Source: Pseudomonas nitroreducens (GTDB taxonomy: Bacteria > Pseudomonadota > Gammaproteobacteria > Pseudomonadales > Pseudomonadaceae). From it: a stretch of DNA of 64,000 nt. The DNA is taken from positions 1 through 64,000 of the forward strand of contig NZ_JACHLI010000015.1 of assembly GCF_014204515.1 (NCBI RefSeq), written 5' to 3'. Below the pieces are notes generated by a model. That model saw only the letters and a list, made by a program, of their open reading frames with translations, did no database searches and was not told where the DNA came from. The translations under genes and the position numbers were made by a program. This document shows, one piece after another, positions 59,132 through 64,000 of this stretch (the first letter of the stretch is position 1; every line of letters begins with the position of its first letter).

Positions 59132-60076
59132 ATGACCCTGAGAAACCGTCTGCGTGCCTCCCTGGCTGCGCTGCTGCTGAGTGCTCCGCTGGCCCAGGCC
59201 GCCGACCTGCCGACCCTGCGGGTGGGCGACCAGAACTACTACAACGTGCGCGCTTCCATGGAAGCCTCCGGCGTGCTCGAAGGCGCGCCCTATACCGTCG
59301 ACTGGAAGCATTTCCAGTCCGCAGCGCCAGTGGCCGAAGGGCTGCAGGCCGGCGCCCTGGACCTCGGCTTCCTGGGTGATTCGGGCTTCATCTTCCTGGC
59401 CGCCAAGGGCGCTCCGGTGAAGCTGATCGGCATTTCGCGGCAGAACCCCGACACCATCGCGTTGCTGGTGCCCAAGGATTCGCCGGTGAAGACCATCGCC
59501 GACCTCAAGGGCAAGAAGGTCGCCTACTGGCCCGGCGCCTGGAGCCAGCAACTGACCCTGCGCGCGCTGGAGAAAGCAGGCTTGCCCAGCGACTACGTGG
59601 AGTTCGTCAAACTGATGCCCATCGATGCCGCCGCTGCACTGCCGCGCGGCAGCATCGACGCCTTCCCGGTGTGGGAGCCCTACATCTCGCAGCAGATCGT
59701 GTTCTCCGGCGCCCGGCCGATCCTTACCGCCCGCGACCTGATGCCGGGGCTGTCGAGCATCGCCGCCAACGCCGACTCCATCGACCCCAAGCGCGCACAG
59801 ATCGCCGACTTCCTCGGCCGCCTGCAGAAGGCGCGCACCTGGGTCGAAGCGCACAAGGAGCAATACGCCGACATCTGGGCGAAGAAGGCCAACCTCGATC
59901 AGTCCGTTTCCCGCCACTGGATCGGCCAGGCCGCGATGAGCGTCGGTCCGGTGGACCAGCAGGCCGCCGCCGATTACCAGGGCACCGCCGATTTCCTTCT
60001 GCAGACCGGTGCTTTGCCCAAGGCTTTCGATGCCTCCAGCGTGATCGACACCTCCTTCGCCACTTCCTTCCACTGA
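59132..60076 (+). CDS. Aliphatic sulfonate-type ABC substrate-binding protein (SsuA-like), copy 1
   Basis: The 314-residue product has a signal peptide (RNRLRASLAALLLSAPLAQA) and the SsuA/TauA-type sequence: LRVGDQNYYNVRASMEASGV, GLQAGALDLGFLGDSGFIFL, SPVKTIADLKGKKVAYWPGA, SIDAFPVWEPYISQQI. It starts 11 bases after the SsuD-like gene. It is one of three related binding proteins in this cluster. It delivers sulfonates, sulfate esters or similar compounds to an importer that must be encoded beyond the window. Confidence 0.85.
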   Translation: MTLRNRLRASLAALLLSAPLAQAADLPTLRVGDQNYYNVRASMEASGVLEGAPYTVDWKHFQSAAPVAEGLQAGALDLGFLGDSGFIFLAAKGAPVKLIGISRQNPDTIALLVPKDSPVKTIADLKGKKVAYWPGAWSQQLTLRALEKAGLPSDYVEFVKLMPIDAAAALPRGSIDAFPVWEPYISQQIVFSGARPILTARDLMPGLSSIAANADSIDPKRAQIADFLGRLQKARTWVEAHKEQYADIWAKKANLDQSVSRHWIGQAAMSVGPVDQQAAADYQGTADFLLQTGALPKAFDASSVIDTSFATSFH

Positions 60077-60103
60077 GTCACTGACTGAGCACGGAGCGCC
60101 ACC

Positions 60104-61186
60104 ATGAGCATCCAGTTCCTCGGCATGATCGGCCATCGCCTGGCCTCGGAAACCATCGCCCCGGCAGGGCCGATCCTCGACAAGCAGTACATCGCCGCCT
60201 TCGCCCGCGCCCACGAGGAGGCCGGTTTCGATCGCATCCTGGTCGGCTACTGGTCGGACCAGCCCGATGGCTTCCTGGTGGCGGCCACCGCTGGGCTGGC
60301 CACCTCGAAGATCCATTTCCTGCTGGCGCACCGACCCGGTTTCGTCGCCCCGACCCTGGCCGCGCGCAAGCTGGCGACCCTGGAGCACCTGCTCGACGGG
60401 CGCCTGGCAGTGCACATCATCAGCGGCGGCAGCGACGCCGACCAGCGCAAGGACGGCGACTACCTCGGCCACGACCAGCGCTATGCCCGCAGCGAGGAAT
60501 TCATCGAGGTGCTCAAGCGCACCTGGACCGCCGACAAGCCCTTCGACTTCCACGGTGAGCACTACCGTGTGGAGCAGGCCTTCGCTGCCATCCGCCCGCA
60601 GCAGAAGCCGCACATCCCGGTGTATTTCGGCGGCTCCTCCGAGGCGGCGCTGAAGGTCGCCGGCAAGCAGGCCGACGTGTTCATGCTGTGGGGCGAACCC
60701 CTGGCACAAGCCGCTGAAACCATTGCCGCAGTGCGCGCGCAGGCACGCCTGAACGGCCGCGAGGTGGAGTTCAGCCTGTCGTTCCGGCCGATTATCGGGC
60801 GCACCGAAGAAGAGGCCTGGGCCAAGGCCGAGGAGATCCGCGCCACCGCCGGCGAGCGCCTGGGCGAAGCCGGTTTCCCCAAGGGCAAGCCGCAGAGCGT
60901 GGGCGCGCAGCGCCTGCTCAGGGCGGTGGAGCAGGGCGACCGGGTCGACGAGCGCCTGTGGACCGGCATCGCCAGGCTGGTGGGCGGTGGGCACAATTCC
61001 ACCGCACTGGTGGGGACCCCCGAGCAGGTCGCCGATGCGCTGCTGGCTTACTACGACCTGGGTGTGCGCAGCATCCTGATCCGTGGCTTCGATCCGCTGA
61101 ATGACGCCGTGGAGTACGGCCGCGAACTGATCCCGCTGACCCGCGCCAAGGTCGCCGAGCGCGAGCGCCGGCGTGCCACGGCCTGA
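60104..61186 (+). CDS. FMNH2-dependent alkanesulfonate-type monooxygenase (SsuD-like), copy 2
   Basis: The 360-residue product is a paralogue of the 58032 protein, with the same blocks: HEEAGFDRILVGYWSDQPDG, FLLAHRPGFVAPTLAARKLA, LLDGRLAVHIISGGSDADQR, KDGDYLGHDQRYARSEEFIE, PVYFGGSSEAALKVAGKQAD. GGAGCGCCACC precedes the ATG. The two copies differ in the substrate-facing parts, so they may cover different organosulfur compounds. Its stop is followed at once by the SfnB-like gene. Confidence 0.87.
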   Translation: MSIQFLGMIGHRLASETIAPAGPILDKQYIAAFARAHEEAGFDRILVGYWSDQPDGFLVAATAGLATSKIHFLLAHRPGFVAPTLAARKLATLEHLLDGRLAVHIISGGSDADQRKDGDYLGHDQRYARSEEFIEVLKRTWTADKPFDFHGEHYRVEQAFAAIRPQQKPHIPVYFGGSSEAALKVAGKQADVFMLWGEPLAQAAETIAAVRAQARLNGREVEFSLSFRPIIGRTEEEAWAKAEEIRATAGERLGEAGFPKGKPQSVGAQRLLRAVEQGDRVDERLWTGIARLVGGGHNSTALVGTPEQVADALLAYYDLGVRSILIRGFDPLNDAVEYGRELIPLTRAKVAERERRRATA

Positions 61187-61190
61187 CGGG

Positions 61191-62339
61191 ATGACCATCC
61201 TGCAGAGCCTTCCCGTGGCACTGGCCCAGCTTCCGGAATTGACCCGACAGTTGGCCGAAGGCGCCGAAGCCCTGGACCGCAACGGCGAATTCCCCCACGC
61301 CAATCTCGCCCTCCTGCAGCGTCATGGCCTGCTCGGCCTGGCTTTGCCGCCTGCGCTGGGTGGCCCTGGTGCGAGTCTGGGTGAGCTGCGCCAGGCGGTG
61401 GCGGCGGTGGCCCGTGGCGAGCCGTCCACCGCGCTGGTGCTGTGCATGCAGTACCTGCATCTGCGCCGGCTGGCGGATAACCCCGACTGGCCCGAAGCCC
61501 TCAAGCGGCGGGTCGCTCGCGAAGCGCTGGAGCAGGGCGCGCTGATCAACAGCCTGCGCGTCGAACCCGAACTGGGTTCGCCCGCGCGCGGTGGTCTGCC
61601 ACAGACCATCGCGCGGCGTGAGGGCGACGGTTGGCGGCTGTCCGGCCACAAGCTCTACACCACGGGCATTCCCGGCCTGACCTGGCTGGCGGTCTGGGCG
61701 CGCAGCGATGAGCCGACGCCGCGCGTGGGCAGCTGGCTGGTGCGCCGCGACAGCCCCGGCATCCGCATCGTGGAAAGCTGGGACCACCTGGGCATGCGCG
61801 CCACCGGCAGCCACGAGGTGATATTCGAGGACGTTCCGGTGCCGCTGGAGCATGCCATCGGCCTGTATCCCCATGACCGCCCGCCAGCGCCGGACGAGGC
61901 CGTGACCCGCGACTTCGCCCAGGCCAGCGCGGCGCTGCTGGGCGCCTTGTACGACGGCGTTGCCCGCGCGGCCCGCGATTGGCTCGTGCACTGGCTGCGC
62001 GAACGCGTGCCGGCCAGCCTCGGCGCGCCGCTGGCGAGCCTGCCACGTATGCAGGAAGCGCTCGGCGGTATCGAAGGCCTGCTGCTGCAGAACCGCCTGT
62101 TGCTGGATTCCGCCTGCCGCGACTGGCTCAGCGCCAGCGAGTCGGGGTTGATCAAGGTGTCCGTCACCGACAACGCGATAGCGGTGGCCGAGAAGGCCCT
62201 GGAGCTGGCAGGCAACCACGGCCTGAGCCGCCACAACCCGCTGCAACGGCATTACCGCGACGTGCTCTGCGGACGCGTGCACACCCCGCAGAAGGACAGC
62301 GTCTGGATTGCGGCGGGGAGGGCGGCACTGTCTCCCTGA
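61191..62339 (+). CDS. Acyl-CoA dehydrogenase-fold flavoprotein (SfnB / DszC-like)
   Basis: The 382-residue product has an acyl-CoA-dehydrogenase layout: helical N-terminus (LGLALPPALGGPGASLGELR), a middle beta domain (GWRLSGHKLYTTGIPGLTWL, VESWDHLGMRATGSHEVIFE) and a C-terminal helical domain (NHGLSRHNPLQRHYRDVLCG, RVHTPQKDSV). The glutamate base of true acyl-CoA dehydrogenases is not evident, and the RHYRDVLCGRVHTPQ ending resembles SfnB and DszC, flavin-dependent enzymes that act on sulfones or organosulfur compounds. Start ATG 61191 is four bases after the previous stop. It fits a role in desulfurisation with the two LLM enzymes. Confidence 0.82.
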   Translation: MTILQSLPVALAQLPELTRQLAEGAEALDRNGEFPHANLALLQRHGLLGLALPPALGGPGASLGELRQAVAAVARGEPSTALVLCMQYLHLRRLADNPDWPEALKRRVAREALEQGALINSLRVEPELGSPARGGLPQTIARREGDGWRLSGHKLYTTGIPGLTWLAVWARSDEPTPRVGSWLVRRDSPGIRIVESWDHLGMRATGSHEVIFEDVPVPLEHAIGLYPHDRPPAPDEAVTRDFAQASAALLGALYDGVARAARDWLVHWLRERVPASLGAPLASLPRMQEALGGIEGLLLQNRLLLDSACRDWLSASESGLIKVSVTDNAIAVAEKALELAGNHGLSRHNPLQRHYRDVLCGRVHTPQKDSVWIAAGRAALSP

Positions 62340-62451
62340 CGGGTTCGAACACTGGAAAGAAACGACGGCCATATCGGCGACCGCACCGGCGGAACGGATA
62401 GCCCCAAGAGACCATCCCGGCTTGCGTGCGCAGCCCTATGGAGATTGCCCC
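62340..62451. other. Short intergenic gap
   Basis: The 112 bases between the SfnB-like gene and the second binding protein contain no clear dyad or terminator. GGAG at 62440-62443 is the ribosome site of the next gene. Confidence 0.4.
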
Positions 62452-63447
62452 ATGAAACGATCCTTGCGAGTTCTCGCCGGCCTGTTGGCCGCGACCCTGC
62501 TGGCCGGTGCCGCCGGTACCGCCAGCGCCGACGACCCCGTAACCCTGCGCCTGGGGGACGTGAAGGGCGACCGCTACGCCTCGCTGCGCGCCTCCGGCGA
62601 GCTGGAGAACCTGCCCTACAAGCTGGAGCTGTCCGCCTTTCCCTCCGGCGCCCCGGTGCTCGAAGCGCTGAATGCCGGAGCCCTGGACATCGGCTTCACC
62701 GGCGACATCCCGTTCCTCTTCGTGTATGCCGCGGGCGCGCCGCTCAAGGCCGTGGGAGCCTGGCACTTCAACCCGGCGACGGTGGCGCTGGTGGTCGGCA
62801 AGGACTCGCCGATCCACTCGGTGGCTGACCTCAAGGGCAAGCGCATCGCTGTCAACCGTGGTGGCTGGGGGCACTTCATGGCGCTCGGGGCGTTGCGTCG
62901 CGCCGGACTCAAGCCCGAAGACGTGACCTTTTCCTTCCTCGGCCCGGTCGATGGTCGCGCCGCTCTGGTGCGCGGCTCGGTGGACGCCTGGGTGCCCTGG
63001 GAGCCCTATACCTCCAGCGCCGTGCTGCTGGACGGGGCGCGGGTGATCGCCGACGGCGACGGGATCATGACCGGTTACTCCTATGCGCTGGCCAGCAACG
63101 CCGCCATCGCCGGCAAGAAGGCCGCGATCACCGACCTGATGACCCGCCTGGCGCGCGCCCAGGTCTGGGCGCTGCAGCACCCGGATGCATTCGCCGCCGC
63201 CCTGACCAAGGACCTGAACATGCCGCAAGCGGTCACCCGGCGTTGGGTCGGCGAGGCGCGCATCAGCCCCATCGTATTCGACGAGCGCATCGCCGCGACC
63301 CTGCAGAAGGCCGCCGACTTCTTCCATAGCGAAGGCGTGCTGCCCAAGGCGTTGAACGTCTCGCCGGCTTTCGATTTCAGCTTGTCGCACGGCGCCGCCG
63401 AGGTGGCCCGGACCCTGACCGCCGACCTTGCCGTCGGCCAGCGTTGA
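62452..63447 (+). CDS. Sulfonate-type ABC substrate-binding protein (SsuA-like), copy 2
   Basis: The 331-residue product has a signal peptide (MKRSLRVLAGLLAATLLAGA, cut at TASAD) and blocks aligned with the 59132 protein: LRLGDVKGDRYASLRASGEL, EALNAGALDIGFTGDIPFLF, SPIHSVADLKGKRIAVNRGG, GSVDAWVPWEPYTSSAVLLD. GGAG lies eight bases before the ATG at 62452. Its C-terminal tail is longer. It is followed after 10 bases by another copy, so the two are co-translated and probably bind different ligands. Confidence 0.87.
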   Translation: MKRSLRVLAGLLAATLLAGAAGTASADDPVTLRLGDVKGDRYASLRASGELENLPYKLELSAFPSGAPVLEALNAGALDIGFTGDIPFLFVYAAGAPLKAVGAWHFNPATVALVVGKDSPIHSVADLKGKRIAVNRGGWGHFMALGALRRAGLKPEDVTFSFLGPVDGRAALVRGSVDAWVPWEPYTSSAVLLDGARVIADGDGIMTGYSYALASNAAIAGKKAAITDLMTRLARAQVWALQHPDAFAAALTKDLNMPQAVTRRWVGEARISPIVFDERIAATLQKAADFFHSEGVLPKALNVSPAFDFSLSHGAAEVARTLTADLAVGQR

Positions 63448-63457
63448 GGAGCTTTGC

Positions 63458-64000
63458 ATGCGCACTTTCCTGAGCCTGTTCCTGCTGTTTTCCCTCGCGA
63501 CCGGCAATGCCTTCGCCGCCGAGCGCGTCACCCTTCGCCTGGCCGACCAGAAGGGCAACATGCGTGCCCAACTGGAAGCGGCCGGCGCCTTGAAGGACCT
63601 GGACTACGACATCCAGTGGTTCGAATTCCCCGCCGCCGCACCGTTGGCCGAGGCACTCAACGCGGGCGCCGTGGACGCCGGGATCATCGGCGACGCGCCC
63701 CTGCTGTTCGCCCTGGCCGCCGGTGCGCAGGTGAAAGCCATTGCCGTGGACAAGTCCGATCCCTACGGCACCGCCGTGATCGTCCGCGAAGACTCGGCCC
63801 TGCGCTCGGCCGCCGACCTCAAGGGCAAGCGCATCGCCACCGGGCGCGGTTCCATCGGTCACTTCGTCGCGCTCAAGGCGCTGGCGGCGGCCGGGCTGAG
63901 TGAAAAAGACGTGGAGTTCCGCTTCCTCGGCCCGGTAGACGCGAAGATGGCGCTGGCCAATGGCTCGGTAGATGCCTGGGCCACCTGGGAGCCCTATACC
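63458..64000 (+). CDS. Sulfonate-type ABC substrate-binding protein (SsuA-like), copy 3, partial
   Basis: The first 181 codons are present and the gene runs off the window. The product has a signal peptide (MRTFLSLFLLFSLATGNAFA) and the same blocks: LRLADQKGNMRAQLEAAGAL, EALNAGAVDAGIIGDAPLLF, SALRSAADLKGKRIATGRGS, GSVDAWATWEPYT. GAGGAGC precedes the ATG. It is more similar in pattern to the 62452 protein than to the 59132 one. Permease and ATPase genes are expected downstream, though none is visible. Confidence 0.87.
   Translation, partial: MRTFLSLFLLFSLATGNAFAAERVTLRLADQKGNMRAQLEAAGALKDLDYDIQWFEFPAAAPLAEALNAGAVDAGIIGDAPLLFALAAGAQVKAIAVDKSDPYGTAVIVREDSALRSAADLKGKRIATGRGSIGHFVALKALAAAGLSEKDVEFRFLGPVDAKMALANGSVDAWATWEPYT

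Noticed and set aside
59048..61303. A 751-codon minus-strand frame across the sulfonate genes
   Set aside because: It is antisense to three genes with strong motifs and good ribosome sites; no coding character of its own.

Overview
The window is high-GC DNA with dense, directional gene packing, Pseudomonas-type REP sequences (the TAGGAGCGAGCTTGCTCGCGAA family) and gene blocks that match known Pseudomonas aeruginosa operons in order. It is most likely a chromosomal segment of an environmental Pseudomonas. The genus call is an inference from repeats, codon use and synteny; no rRNA or tRNA gene was seen. Most of it is an uptake-and-catabolism region: at least eight substrate-uptake or degradation modules, each with its own regulator, separated by REP-like repeats.

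Layout. 1-3590: the end of an itaconate-type operon (acyl-CoA dehydrogenase end, MmgE/PrpD protein, CaiB-type CoA-transferase ict, citramalyl-CoA lyase ccl). 3.7-6.6 kb: alpha/beta hydrolase and two small membrane proteins, divergent from a TetR regulator. 6.8-12.8 kb: a 2023-residue glycine-rich autotransporter. 12.9-20.4 kb: a periplasmic amidohydrolase, an amino-acid-type binding protein and three flavoprotein oxidoreductase subunits resembling opine or D-amino-acid dehydrogenases, divergent from a LysR regulator. 20.4-29.3 kb: a DUF1302/DUF1329 outer-membrane pair, a sterol-desaturase-type di-iron hydroxylase, an AraC regulator, an SDR and a D-2-hydroxyacid dehydrogenase.

29.3-40.0 kb is the most self-contained unit: a Tat-exported dipeptide-type binding protein, a flavin reductase fused to a Nudix-like domain, a luciferase-like monooxygenase, a tautomerase, an alpha/beta hydrolase, two ABC permeases, a double ABC ATPase, a PuuC-like aldehyde dehydrogenase and a TetR regulator. 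A good sigma-70 promoter in front of it is bracketed by TGTAC-N4-GTACA operator-like sites. It reads as import followed by oxidative breakdown of a substrate that cannot be named from sequence.

40.0-47.8 kb: small unknown genes, a MscS channel, a YhiN-type flavoprotein, an OsmC-YcaO fusion, and a Bro-N (phage antirepressor-like) gene whose leader folds like a phage c4 antisense RNA. 47.8-53.5 kb: polyamine/GABA module (binding protein, PucR regulator, GabT, GabD). 53.6-57.6 kb: an SDR, then 3-mercaptopropionate dioxygenase with a four-domain rhodanese and a divergent LysR, matching PA2601-PA2603. 58.0-64.0 kb: a sulfonate-scavenging cluster with two SsuD-like monooxygenases, a SfnB-like acyl-CoA-dehydrogenase-fold protein and three SsuA-like binding proteins, the last cut by the window edge.

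Limits: all functions are read from motifs, length and context. No database search, fold calculation or promoter scoring was run.
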